Below are positions 49,554-59,200 of a stretch of DNA of 64,000 nt, piece by piece. The position numbers and the translations under genes were made by a program. Under the pieces are notes generated by a model, which was given only the letters and a program-made list of their open reading frames with translations, was not told the DNA's origin and searched no databases. Within the stretch, counting starts at the first letter, position 1; every line of letters starts with the position of its first letter. Source of the stretch: Litorilituus sediminis. GTDB taxonomy: Bacteria; Pseudomonadota; Gammaproteobacteria; Enterobacterales; Alteromonadaceae. The stretch covers positions 3,162,001 to 3,226,000 of the forward strand of contig NZ_CP034759.1 of NCBI RefSeq assembly GCF_004295665.1, given 5' to 3'.

Positions 49554-52142
49554 CTAGGCTATTTTATCAATGAGCAGTTCAGATAGTTCTTGTTTGTCTT
49601 GCTCTGTCATCACTTCATTATCAATGGTTGAAACTGAGAATACGTTTTCGGCGCTTTCACCAATCGTGGTTATTTTTGCTGAATGAACAGTAAGTTGTTT
49701 TTTACGAAATACTTCACAAATCTTTTCAATAAACTGCGGGTTATCAAGCGCGCTAATTTTTAATAGTGTTCTGCTAGATTTCTGCGTGGGTAGAAAATCA
49801 ATGTCAGGCGAATTTTCAAAGGTCGAAAAGTGTTTCGGCTCTTTAGGTTTATCAGGTTTATCATTAAGCTGTTCACTGGTTAACACCTTATTAATGCATG
49901 AAATAACGCGCTGTTCTCGATATGTGTCGGTAATTGGCTCATCGTTATAGTCTAGAATTTTTATAACTTCGAGCGCGTTGCCGCTTTTGGTCTTATAGAG
50001 TTGCGCTTCTTTCACTTTAACTTTTAGCGCTGATAAGCAGTTAAAAAGATCAACAAATAACATGCTCCTGTCAGGTGAGTAAACTAGCAGATTATTGCAC
50101 TCTAAATTAGGGTTTTGTGACAGGGTGGCAAGGTGTGCTTGTTTATTCTTTGTCAATATTTGTTGGCTAAATTCGACGATTTCTTCAACTTGATTATTGC
50201 TAAAAAAGCTTGAGGGAAATACAGACCAAAGTGACATCACTTCATGTTCTGGAATACCTGATTCAACTAATGCCTCAAGTGACTCTTGCTTGTTTTCGCG
50301 AATCACAATACGCTGCTCAAACACATTTTCAATGCCATCATTTAGTGCTTTACGCAGTGAAAAATACCATTCATTTAGTAAGCTTTCTTGCCATTCGTTC
50401 CAGCATTGATCATTAGTTGCCATTAAATCTGCCACGGTAAAACAGTAAAGCGCGTTTAATTTAGCTTCTGTTCTGATGCGTTTAGCTATGGTACGAATCA
50501 CCTCGGGATCTTGAATGTCTCGTGATTGAGCAGTACTGATCAATAAGTCTTGGTTATCCACTAACCAATAAATTAACTCAACTTCTGATCGCTTAAGATC
50601 ATGCAGCTGGGCAAATTCTTTAGCGTACATGGCGCTGAATTCATTGGCTTCGTGCGTTTGTTTACCACTTAAGTCATGGCACAAGCCAGCTACGGTTAAA
50701 ATAAGTTTAAGTTTTTTCTCTTGGTAGATGCTTGAGATCAGCTTTTTGTTTGCTGATTTATCGCTAAAGCCATCAACACATTGTAATAATTTAAAGGCAT
50801 GCTCATCGACGGTATAAGCGTTATGAATATCAAACTGCATTTGGCCTTCAATTGATTTCCACTCGGGAAAATACGATGCCAGAACTCCGTAGCGATGCAT
50901 TAAACTAAAGGCGCGTTTTAAGCCATTATTATGACGCAAAATTGCTATAAACTCGGTTCTACAGGCTTGGTAGTCTTGCAGTTCCCCTAATAAACTGCGC
51001 CTGGTTTGTCTCAGCAATCGTAAGGTTTCTGGGGCAATATCTCTTATTTCGCTGTGCTGTGCAATCAGATGGAATAAGGTCAGCACATTGGCTTTATTTA
51101 AAAATACCTCATCATACTTAGCTTGTATCATGTGATTAACAATGAAGAAATGCTCGTTTAAATCGATTTTGTTATTAAGTGCTTTCGGTTCAATAAATAT
51201 TCTCCGTTCGATTATTCGTAACATCATTTGATTAAGCTCGCGAATACGGGTCATTGCTCTGAACAGTTGGCGCATCATTTTTTCAACCGCAAGCTGTGCA
51301 TTGTCGCCGTGACCAAATTGCATAAATTTGGCAACCTCTATTTGGTACTCAAATAATAATTCTTCAGTGGCTCGACCCGCGACCACGTGCAGCGCCCAAC
51401 GTATTCGACAAATGAATTGATAGGCTTCAAGTAATTCTTGATATTCATCCGGTTGCAGAAAACCAAGTTGCTTTAAAGACTCTGCGTCATCAACGTGAAA
51501 GTGCTTTCGGGCTATCCAAATGATTGTTTGTACATCACGCATGCCACCCGGATTATTCTTCATGTTTGGCTCTAGATACAATGCGGTGTTTTTGGCTTTG
51601 TTGTGGCGAGCTTCTTGTTCAGCAACCTTATCGGTAAAAAAATCAGCGCTGGAGGTTATTTTATCTGAATATAGTAGCGTAAGAATGTTTTGCGCATGTT
51701 GCTTATTGCCGTACAAAGTATGAATATCAAGCAAACATGTGGCTATGGTGGCATCGCAACGTGCAGCTTGAATATTTTCTTTTTCGGTTCTAACCGAGTA
51801 ACCAATATCGACACCTAAATCCCACAACTTAGTTAAAAACTGTGAAATAGCTTGCTCTTGAGTTTTGTTAAGCGTTTTATCTGACAGAATACACAGATCA
51901 ATATCAGACTTAGGGTGTAAGGTTTGTCGGCCAAAACCGCCGACAGCATTAAGAGATAAGTCTTGCCATTTATCTAAGTTAAATGCTTGCCATAATGCAA
52001 CCAATAAATGATTAAACAATTGCGCTCGTTGCTGCTGTAGTTGTTCAATTTTAGTGTCGAAAAATGTGCGATTAAATGCTGCTTCATTTATCGCAATATG
52101 ATTTTTTACTGCTTTAATATCTAAAATGTCAGGAAAATTCAT
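49554..52142 (-). CDS. glnD: PII uridylyltransferase / uridylyl-removing enzyme GlnD
   Basis: 862-residue nitrogen sensor that uridylylates or deuridylylates PII proteins in response to glutamine. The nucleotidyltransferase motif is GGFGRQTLHPKSDIDL (near residue 70); the HD hydrolase contains CHDLSGKQTHE; two ACT domains follow (about residues 685-760 and 795-862). Length is slightly shorter than E. coli (890). map, the usual neighbour, is absent; instead an AblB-like gene lies 5 bases upstream on the same strand, implying co-transcription. Confidence 0.95.
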   Translation of the reverse strand: MNFPDILDIKAVKNHIAINEAAFNRTFFDTKIEQLQQQRAQLFNHLLVALWQAFNLDKWQDLSLNAVGGFGRQTLHPKSDIDLCILSDKTLNKTQEQAISQFLTKLWDLGVDIGYSVRTEKENIQAARCDATIATCLLDIHTLYGNKQHAQNILTLLYSDKITSSADFFTDKVAEQEARHNKAKNTALYLEPNMKNNPGGMRDVQTIIWIARKHFHVDDAESLKQLGFLQPDEYQELLEAYQFICRIRWALHVVAGRATEELLFEYQIEVAKFMQFGHGDNAQLAVEKMMRQLFRAMTRIRELNQMMLRIIERRIFIEPKALNNKIDLNEHFFIVNHMIQAKYDEVFLNKANVLTLFHLIAQHSEIRDIAPETLRLLRQTRRSLLGELQDYQACRTEFIAILRHNNGLKRAFSLMHRYGVLASYFPEWKSIEGQMQFDIHNAYTVDEHAFKLLQCVDGFSDKSANKKLISSIYQEKKLKLILTVAGLCHDLSGKQTHEANEFSAMYAKEFAQLHDLKRSEVELIYWLVDNQDLLISTAQSRDIQDPEVIRTIAKRIRTEAKLNALYCFTVADLMATNDQCWNEWQESLLNEWYFSLRKALNDGIENVFEQRIVIRENKQESLEALVESGIPEHEVMSLWSVFPSSFFSNNQVEEIVEFSQQILTKNKQAHLATLSQNPNLECNNLLVYSPDRSMLFVDLFNCLSALKVKVKEAQLYKTKSGNALEVIKILDYNDEPITDTYREQRVISCINKVLTSEQLNDKPDKPKEPKHFSTFENSPDIDFLPTQKSSRTLLKISALDNPQFIEKICEVFRKKQLTVHSAKITTIGESAENVFSVSTIDNEVMTEQDKQELSELLIDKIA

Positions 52143-52147
52143 AATAA

Positions 52148-52966
52148 TTAAAGTCTTTTAAACCATGTGTTTAAGTGGGTTAGCTTGCCATCGATAAATG
52201 ATTCATTTTTTAATGTGCCGCCAAAATCAAATTGGTTTTCAGCACAAACACTATTAATGGTTAAACTGTTGGCGTTTACGATAGTAAATGCCGTTTCACA
52301 GCCCTTAGCACGGTAATGCATTTGCATGTAGTTGATAAGTGCGCTAATCACTGTATGGATATCTTCGCCAAGGTTAACCATAAAGGCTGCAAACTCTACT
52401 GCACTGTCTTCAGGGTTGTACTGCGCTGTGGCTGAAGCAATCACTTCATTATTTTTGCTTGCGTTAAATACCATGACATCATCATTTTCGCTTGTTTTAA
52501 GTCGACCTGAAAAGCTAATGACTTGGTCATTATTGAGCTGAGGACTATCAATATTAGCGTCTGGTGTGATCTCGATTTTTTCTGGGTAAGTCACATCAAT
52601 AGCTTTAGTTTGCAGTGCCAGAGCCTTGTCTATAATTTCATTTTGCCTTTCATTTATTTGGCTTGTGTCATCATCTAAGAAATAGACCAGAAAAATAGCG
52701 TCTTGTAATCCATAGTAAGCCAAGATTGATGCTTCGATTTTGAAACCATGTTGAAAGAAGTAAATTGCCTGTGCTTCTGATACTTTGACGGATAGTTTTT
52801 TAATATCTTTTTTGTAGGCATGTTGTTTAATAAATGGCACAAATGAGGAAAGCTCTGCATTACCGACACTCTCAAACCTAAGCGTTTGTGCTTTACGGTC
52901 TTCAACATAAACGGCATCAATTTTTTGTGCGAGCTCATCCAATGTTTCGCATATATAGTGTTCCAT
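52148..52966 (-). CDS. AblB-like GNAT acetyltransferase (putative beta-lysine N-acetyltransferase)
   Basis: About 272 residues. The middle (KKLSVKVSEAQAIYFFQHGF, then KIEASILAYY) and the C-terminal end (GGTLKNESFIDG, LNTWFKRL) recall AblB, which acetylates beta-lysine to the osmolyte N-epsilon-acetyl-beta-lysine. The GNAT region is about residues 150-272. AblB normally partners with lysine 2,3-aminomutase AblA; no such gene is in this window. The ATG at 52966 is preferred for spacing from AAAAGG; one at 52972 is also possible. I am fairly sure of the family resemblance but not of the substrate. Confidence 0.55.
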   Translation of the reverse strand: MEHYICETLDELAQKIDAVYVEDRKAQTLRFESVGNAELSSFVPFIKQHAYKKDIKKLSVKVSEAQAIYFFQHGFKIEASILAYYGLQDAIFLVYFLDDDTSQINERQNEIIDKALALQTKAIDVTYPEKIEITPDANIDSPQLNNDQVISFSGRLKTSENDDVMVFNASKNNEVIASATAQYNPEDSAVEFAAFMVNLGEDIHTVISALINYMQMHYRAKGCETAFTIVNANSLTINSVCAENQFDFGGTLKNESFIDGKLTHLNTWFKRL

Positions 52967-53049
52967 TGTCATTACCTTTTAAATGGTTTGAGTTCTAACT
53001 ATATCATATGGTGATTAAATGTTCAAAATTCCAAATTATGATATTACAA

Positions 53050-53075
53050 AGCCATTTTTTTGGCTTTTTTTAGCT
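53050..53075. terminator. Possible bidirectional terminator between ablB-like and MarR genes
   Basis: AAAGCCA pairs with TGGCTTT across a T-rich loop and is followed on the plus strand by further T residues. It lies in the 395-base gap between these genes, most of the rest of which is taken by the dispersed repeat. It would stop transcription from the MarR gene less well than plus-strand transcription. Confidence 0.45.
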
Positions 53076-53213
53076 AGTTTGAATTAATTTAATTTGAACT
53101 CTAATTAGTAGTGGTGAAATTAATTTTGTTTGTTGGAGGTAATTCTGTTATTAGAAAATAGGTAATATATCTGGTGCTGATAAAAGAAAGTGATTATTTA
53201 TTAAGATTTAAAT

Positions 53214-53364
53214 ATCAATAGGTTACAGGGGGATCTGGTTAGATATTTTTGTCTGAATTTAAAGATTTTTAAAGTTGGAATAGCAGGTTACTTCACTGAA
53301 AAATAACCTATAAATCAGTAAAAATAATGGTTAGAAGCGCATGGCTTATGTGAAACTGAGGTTA
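53214..53364 (-). repeat. Dispersed ~155-bp intergenic repeat, copy 2
   Basis: Second copy of the element at 44221-44379. It ends at the TAA stop of the MarR gene. Its hairpin (53286-53308) reads GGTTACTT / AAATAACC around a seven-base loop; compared with copy 1, several paired positions differ on one side or the other yet remain paired or wobble-paired. It carries no open reading frame. Confidence 0.85.
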
Positions 53365-53922
53365 TTTAGCAGGGCTTTTTGTTGTTTGTTCGGCACTTTT
53401 ATCCATCGGCTCTATTTCCAATACTGGAGCAGCATCAAGATCGTTGGCATCCATCATAGAGGCAATGCGCTGCATTGAAGATAATAATAGTGATTGCTCC
53501 CATGGTTCTAAGCTGCAAAATTTTTGAATGAAATGTTCTTGCAGCGGTTGTGGCGCATCAATTAATGAGACCTTGCCTTGTTCTGATAAAAATAAACTGA
53601 CTCGACGCTTGTCGTTGTCACTTCTTACGCGAGTGATTAATCCTCTATTTTCTAATCGATCAAGAATGTTTGTTACAGTTGCAGCGCTTAAGTTAATTTG
53701 TTTCGCTATTTGGCTTGCTGTTACTCCTTTTATTCTGGCGATTTCCTGCATAATGAGTAACTGCGGGCCAGTTAAACCTGATGATTTATTTAATTGCTTA
53801 GAATGCAAATCAATTGCTCTGATTACTTTACGAATAGAGACTAAAAGTTCTTCGTACTTTTCCAATGTTGATTCCTTAAGCAGCGCATTTGATAACTGAG
53901 GGCAGTGTAGCACAAACTGCAA
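53362..53922 (-). CDS. MarR-family transcriptional regulator
   Basis: 186 residues with a winged-helix domain: LTGPQLLIMQEIARIKGVTA (helices 2-3), KQINLSAATVTNILDRLENRG (recognition region, given here in overlapping parts of under 21 residues as NLSAATVTNILDRLE) and the wing ITRVRSDNDKRRVSLFLSE. The RVIRAIDLHSKQL-like N-terminal helix resembles the EctR type, MarR regulators found by osmolyte genes. The nearest gene on the same strand downstream is the AblB-like gene, so control of it is plausible. The target is not shown by sequence. Confidence 0.8.
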   Translation of the reverse strand: MQFVLHCPQLSNALLKESTLEKYEELLVSIRKVIRAIDLHSKQLNKSSGLTGPQLLIMQEIARIKGVTASQIAKQINLSAATVTNILDRLENRGLITRVRSDNDKRRVSLFLSEQGKVSLIDAPQPLQEHFIQKFCSLEPWEQSLLLSSMQRIASMMDANDLDAAPVLEIEPMDKSAEQTTKSPAK

Positions 53923-54018
53923 TTGTTTTATCTGTAAAACTAATTAAATCAAGTGAGTTTATCGGTTAGCTCACATATGTCCCGTCCTGAAATGTGTTTA
54001 CACTTTTAGGGCTTTATT

Positions 54019-54420
54019 ATGAGCACTTCAAACAACAAAAGAGTTAAACGTACGCAACGCGACTATACTTTAGGCTTTAAATTATCAGTTGTGGAGCAGG
54101 TAGAAAAAGGCGATTTTACTTACAAGCAAGCGCAAATGCACTATGGCATACAAGGTAGAAGTACTGTCTTAGTGTGGCTAAGAAAGCATGGTAAGTTGGA
54201 TTGGTCTAAAGCTATTTATATGCGCGATATGCCTAAATCAAAAGAAACACCCGCCCAGAAAATCAAACGCTTAGAGCGAGAGCTTGAAGATGAGCGCATT
54301 AAGAATCTCGTGTTAAATCGAATGGTCGATATTATGGATAATGAGCATGGAGCTAGTTTAAGAAAAAAGTACTTATCCGAAGTATCTGGGAAACCAAAGA
54401 AAAAGCAGGCCAAAAGTTAG
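54019..54420 (+). CDS. IS3-family transposase OrfA (helix-turn-helix)
   Basis: 133 residues with the N-terminal helix-turn-helix (LGFKLSVVEQVEKGDFTYKQ, then GRSTVLVWLRKHG) and a coiled-coil leucine zipper (IKRLERELEDERIKNLVLN) typical of IS3 OrfA. Near the end, GAAAAAG at 54399-54405 (codons AAA AAG) is the standard slippery site where ribosomes shift -1 into orfB, giving the OrfAB fusion transposase. Confidence 0.92.
   Translation: MSTSNNKRVKRTQRDYTLGFKLSVVEQVEKGDFTYKQAQMHYGIQGRSTVLVWLRKHGKLDWSKAIYMRDMPKSKETPAQKIKRLERELEDERIKNLVLNRMVDIMDNEHGASLRKKYLSEVSGKPKKKQAKS
54399..54405 (+). promoter_or_regulatory. Programmed -1 frameshift site of IS3 orfAB
   Basis: The zero-frame codons AAA AAG at 54400-54405, preceded by G, form the heptamer used for -1 shifting in IS3 elements. 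The orfB frame is open through this site and continues as KEKAGQKLARICRVFERSPQ, consistent with an OrfAB fusion. Confidence 0.8.
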
Positions 54421-55424
54421 CGCGTATATGCCGGGTATTTGAGCGTTCCCCACAAGGTATCTACCAAGCAATTAAACGTATCAAGCATCGAGCGATAGAG
54501 CTTGCTCCCGTAAAAGCGCATGTGATGTACTGGCGCAAGTTTATGCCACGAGTTGGTGGTAAAAAGCTGTACAAATTGATTAAACCACAGCTAGAGGAAG
54601 CGCAAATAAAACTGGGGCGCGACGGCTTGTTTGATTATTTACGAACGCATGGATTATTGGTACCACCAATAAAGTCATTTATCAAAACAACGCATAGTAA
54701 GCATTGGATGAAATCATCGCCGAACCTACTCAAGGTGCACAAGGCAAGTGCGCCTGAGCAGGTGTTTGTTAGCGACATCACTTATTTAAAATCCAGTCAA
54801 GGCATTCACTATTTATCACTTGTTACAGACGCATATAGCCGAAAGATTATGGGATATGAGTTAAGTAATGAGATGGAAACAAGTGATGTTAAGAAAGCAC
54901 TAACCAGGGCCATTAATAATCGCGTCTATCAAAATTTAGCAATACACCACTCAGACAGGGGGCTTCAGTATTGTGCTTACGATTATAAAGCTAAGCTCTT
55001 TAATAACGGGATACTCTCATCGATGACAGATGGCTATGACTGCTATCAAAATGCATTAGCAGAGCGAGTAAACGGTATTCTAAAACAAGAATTCCTTATA
55101 TATGACTGCAATACTATCCATGAGCTTAGGCAACTCGTTCAGGAGTCAATTCAGATATATAATGAAAAGAGGCCGCACTTAAGTTTAGGCATGAAAACAC
55201 CAGAACAAGTGCATAAAAAAATCCAAGAGCCGAAGCGCTTGGATTTGATACGCTGTATCCGTTCATCTGGCTCGATGCTATCCACTATAAAATCAAGGAA
55301 AGTGGCCGTTATGTTAGTAAGGCAGTTTACACCGTGCTCGGTATTAATATCGAAGGCCGTAAGGAGCTGCTCGGCCTATACGTGTCAGAAAGCGAAGGTG
55401 CTAACTACTGGTTATCAGTGTTAA
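54402..55424 (+). pseudogene. IS3-family transposase OrfB, 3' end replaced by IS256 sequence
   Basis: Catalytic DDE motifs are intact: FVSDITYL (first Asp), HHSDRGLQY (second Asp) and ALAERVNGILK (Glu), followed by KRPHLSLGMKTPEQVHK. OrfB lacks its own normal start; it is normally reached by frameshift from orfA, although a GTG lies at 54522. From about 55246 its frame reads on into out-of-frame IS256 DNA, adding about 59 unrelated residues before a stop at 55424. The native C-terminus and the right end are lost. Confidence 0.82.
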
Positions 55425-55993
55425 CTGATTTACACAATCGTGGCATATCCGATATTTTAATCGCCTGTGTTGATGGGCTTAAAGGCTTCCCTGAAGCCAT
55501 TGGCACTATCTATCCTGAAACCGAAGTACAGCAATGTGTAATCCACCAAATTCGGAACTCGATGAAGTACGTTGCTTCAAAGCACCAGAAGGCATTCATG
55601 GCTGACTTAAAACCTGTTTACCGTGCAGCTACCAAAGATGCTGCCGAGTCTGCATTGGATGAACTTGAGGCTAAATGGGGTAGTCTATACCCAATCGTAA
55701 TTGAGTCTTGGCGTCGCAAATGGGCTAATTTATCGATTTACTTCAAGTACCCAGATTACGTGCGCAAAGCCATTTACACCACCAACGCTATTGAAGCTGT
55801 ACATCGTCAGTTTAGGAAATTAACCAAGACTAAAGGCGCATTCCCGAATGAAAATAGCTTGATGAAATTATTGTATGCGGGCATATTGAATGCTTCGAAG
55901 AAATGGACAATGCCAATCCGCAGTTGGAACCTGACATTGTCGCAATTAGCCATCCACTTCGAAGGTAGATTAGATGGCGTGCTAGATATTTAG
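55247..55993 (+). pseudogene. IS256-family transposase, C-terminal remnant
   Basis: The family sequence starts abruptly at DTLYPFIWLDAIHYK and runs to the C-terminus. It keeps ESEGANYWLSVLTDL, IACVDGLKGFPEAI (catalytic Asp) and CVIHQIRNSMKYV, and has the late TTNAIEAVHRQFRKLTK (catalytic Glu region). The upstream half with the first catalytic Asp context and DNA-binding domain is absent. The longest ATG/ATG-like start inside the frame is at 55334. It is a fragment without activity. Confidence 0.85.
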
Positions 55994-56001
55994 CAATTTA
56001 G

Positions 56002-56027
56002 GCTGACACAGAATTCTGAACGCCCTC
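56002..56027 (+). mobile_element. IS256-family right inverted repeat
   Basis: GACACAGAATTCTGAACG, nine bases past the transposase stop, is the characteristic IS256-type end. A matching left end was not found anywhere upstream in the window. Confidence 0.7.
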
Positions 56028-56041
56028 TTTATAGCTGCATC

Positions 56042-56134
56042 AATGATTTTGTGTCTTGACCTAAAGCTGATCTTTAAGTCAGCTCAGATATTCTTAAAAA
56101 AGTCTCTGTAGAAATATTGAGGCTTTTTTTGTGG
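56042..56134 (+). repeat. Degraded copy of the rnpB 3' end and terminator
   Basis: Shows partial identity to 49361-49449, in order: AATGATT, then GTCAGCTCA with a shared ATAT, then GTAGAAAT(A/G)TTGAGGCTTTTT and GTGG. It is not a working RNase P RNA: only the last part is present and inner conserved segments have changed. It begins 15 bases past the IS256 right inverted repeat. Confidence 0.6.
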
Positions 56135-56150
56135 AAATTCTTTTAGGGTG

Positions 56151-56182
56151 AAAAAAACCGCATTGATAGATGCGGCTTTTAA
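56151..56182 (-). terminator. Terminator of the tricorn-like protease gene
   Basis: On the minus strand AAAAGCCGCAT pairs with ATGCGGTTTTTTT across a short loop, about 30 bases past the stop codon of the protease gene. Confidence 0.88.
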
Positions 56183-56208
56183 TCGTTCTAAGCAGTTTTA
56201 CTCGCTTA

Positions 56209-59200
56209 CTACTTTAATTTTTTCAGTAATACGTCAACGGCTTTTTCGATTTGCTTATCGCGACCTTTAGCGGTTGATTCAGGGTCGTTTTTCACTAAGT
56301 GATCTGGCATGGTTTGGTTATTTTCCAAGTATTCGCCTTTGGTATTTTTCATACCCACTTGTGGTACACCAGCGCGGAAATCACCAGAAATACCGGTTTC
56401 CCACCATACTGCGGTCATAGTACCTGGTACTGGCATACCCACCATTTCACCTAAATTAAGTTCATCGTAAGTATAGGCAAATGCGTGTGCGTCACTATAG
56501 TTACCTTCGTTAATCACTAATACTGAAGGTTTGTTCCATTGATCTAATGGGTCACCGTGGTATTTACGGCCACGTACGTGCATAGTGAAGTACTCGTTAC
56601 CACTTAATAATTTAGCTAAGTCGTTGTGTAACCAACCACCGCCGTTAAAGCGAGTATCAACCACCACAGCTTCTTTATCAAAGTGCTTACCTAATAAGCG
56701 TGAGTATACCGCTCTAAAGCTTGGATCATTCATACCACGTACGTGCACATAACCTAATCGACCACCTGACAGCTCTTCAACCAAGGCTTCGCGTGAGGCC
56801 ACCCAACGTTCATACATTAAATTACTGGTAGAGCGAATTGGTTTAACCACTTCATCAAAGCTGTCGCCATCAGCTGATTCAAAGGTGAATCTCACGCGTT
56901 TATCAGCGCTATGGTTAAGTAATTGATGTAGGTTTTGCGTATTCGTTAATTTAACGCCATTCACTGCTTTTAGTTTAACGCCAGGTTTGACTGCGCTATT
57001 ATCTTTATCAAAAGGGCCTTTTGCTAATACTTCAATAACTTCAAAGTCGCTGCTGTTGTTAAAGAATAAACCTAAACGACCGGTAGCATCATGATGTGCT
57101 TGTTTTTTCGGACGATAAGATGAGCCGATATGAGAGGCGTTTAATTCGCCAGTCATTTCAGCAAACATATTGGCAAAATCACGACCATGGCCGATAGCGT
57201 TTAGCTTCTTACGGTATGAGTCGCCCATGTCATCCCAATCGATGCCATGCATGTCGTCACGGTAGAATTTATCTTTAATGATGCGCCAGCTGTGATCGAA
57301 CATAAACGCTCGCTCTTGCGCTGTTTTAAGCTGCATTACCGGGTTAACACTGATAGGTTTTAAGGTGATTTTTTTGCCAACTTTACCTTGCTTTAATGTG
57401 CCGTCAGCTAGTACGAATAACTGCTTTTCATCGTCGCTAAATGACATGCTAACCGAGCGAGCACCTAACTTAGCGATAAGCTCAGTTTTCTTCTCGCGAA
57501 TGTTATGACGCCATAAGTCATAACCCTTCTCGAAACGAGCAAGGTAGTACAACTCTTTGGTGTCTTTGGTTAGGTAGGCATCGCGAAGGTCTGATGCATG
57601 AACCGTTAAGCGAGCAGTGCGGCGTTCAATATTATCCCACGCTATGTTAACTGGCTCTTTAACTTCTTCTTTAGCATCTTTTTTGTCTTTGCCGTTTTTC
57701 GCCTTCTCTTTTTTATCAGAGCCTTCTTTATCTGCCTCGCTCTCTTCTTTTTTCTTTTCTAGCTCTTTATGTAGGGCATATTCTTCTTTAGACATGCTGA
57801 ATTTGTCATAAGCATCTTGCGTTAAAAACGCTGCCATAACATCAGCTTCACGTCCCCAGCTACCATGATCTCGTTGACCGTAACGGGTACTAAACCATAG
57901 CACGGCTTCACCATCAGTGTGCCAAGTAGGACCGCCATCGCTGTAGCCAGATAGGCTGATATCTACCGGCTGTTTTGAGCCATCAGATGGGAATACGCCA
58001 ACATTGGTGATAAATAAGCGACTTCTTGGCGCGTAGTCTGCGGTCATCCAATAGCTATCGGGTGCCCAGGCAAAGCTGATATCGCCATCTGCATATGAGT
58101 AGTTGTGTTCTTTACCAAGGGCAACATTGACTTTTTTAGTCTCGCGATTGAATACTTGAATTTCATCGCGGCCAGATAAAAAGGCAATCTTTTTACCGTC
58201 TGGAGAATACACAGGTTGGAAGCTGTCGGTATCGGCTACATGAACAGCCTCTTCTTTTAATGTGGTAGCAGCAAAGAAATATGGCTCGTCATCATTAACG
58301 ATAGAGCTTTCATATAAACCCCAACGACCATTGCGTTCGGCCGTATAGAGTAAGGTTTTGCCATCTTTATGAAATGACACTGAGCGCTCTTGCTGTGGTG
58401 TGTTAGTGATGGCTCGTGTGGTTTTAAACTCTGTGCTGGCAACAAAGACTTCACCGCGGGCAATAAAGGCGACTTCTTTACCATCAGGCGATACTGAGTA
58501 TTCGCTAATTTTGCCACCTAATGATTTAGGCAATAATTCATCTTCTTGAATATCGTTAGCGATATTGATTTCAACGTGGTTTAGCTTATTGCCTTTTTGC
58601 GTATAAATGCTGCCATGGTGAACAAAGGCTAGTGTACCTTTGTCGCTAATGGATAAGCTGCGTACCGGGTGTTGCTTAAACTTGGTAACTTGCTTTTTGT
58701 TGTCACCGTCTAAATCTGAACGCCAGACATTAAATGCGCCAGATTTTTCTTCACTGGTGTAGTAGAAAGTGTCTTTATCTTGCCATACTGGGTTGTGATC
58801 GCCACCTGCAAACGTAGTTAACTGAGTGTGTTTGCCGGTTTTTAAATCGTGAAGCCAGACATCGCGCGCAAACGCTGAGACATCATGCTTTCTAAATTGG
58901 TTTTCATAGGCTTTTTCATCACGATAAAGTAGTTTGTTGCCATCTGGCGAGTATTGCAGCTCTGAGCTGGCGATGGTTGACAACATCGACGGTGTGCCAC
59001 CTTTCACAGAAACCGTATAGCTTTCTGTTAAGCGTGATGTTGGAAATAAGGTTGAGGCAGCCGAGTCTTGGCGAGCAGAAGTGAATAATACTTCTTTGCC
59101 GTTTTTACTGAAATCTTGTGGGATATCATGTGCTGAATGATAGGTTAAGCGCTTGGCTTTACCGCCTGTTGCTGGCATTAAATATACGTCTAAGTTGCCA

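Larger units (their letters stand above)
53978..55246 (+). mobile_element. IS3-family insertion sequence, right end missing
   Basis: The left end is probably TGTCCCGTCCTGAAATG (53978), a TG-starting inverted repeat. It carries orfA and orfB of an IS3-type element joined by a -1 frameshift. The right inverted repeat (expected GGACGGGACA) is not found. The element ends near 55246, where IS256-family sequence begins; an imperfect ten-base-pair hairpin (55221-55244) sits at the join. Without the right end the element should not move on its own. Confidence 0.82.

Noticed and set aside
53362..53922. Frames antisense to the MarR gene (53528-53899)
   Set aside because: Shadow of the MarR gene; the winged-helix sequence is on the minus strand.
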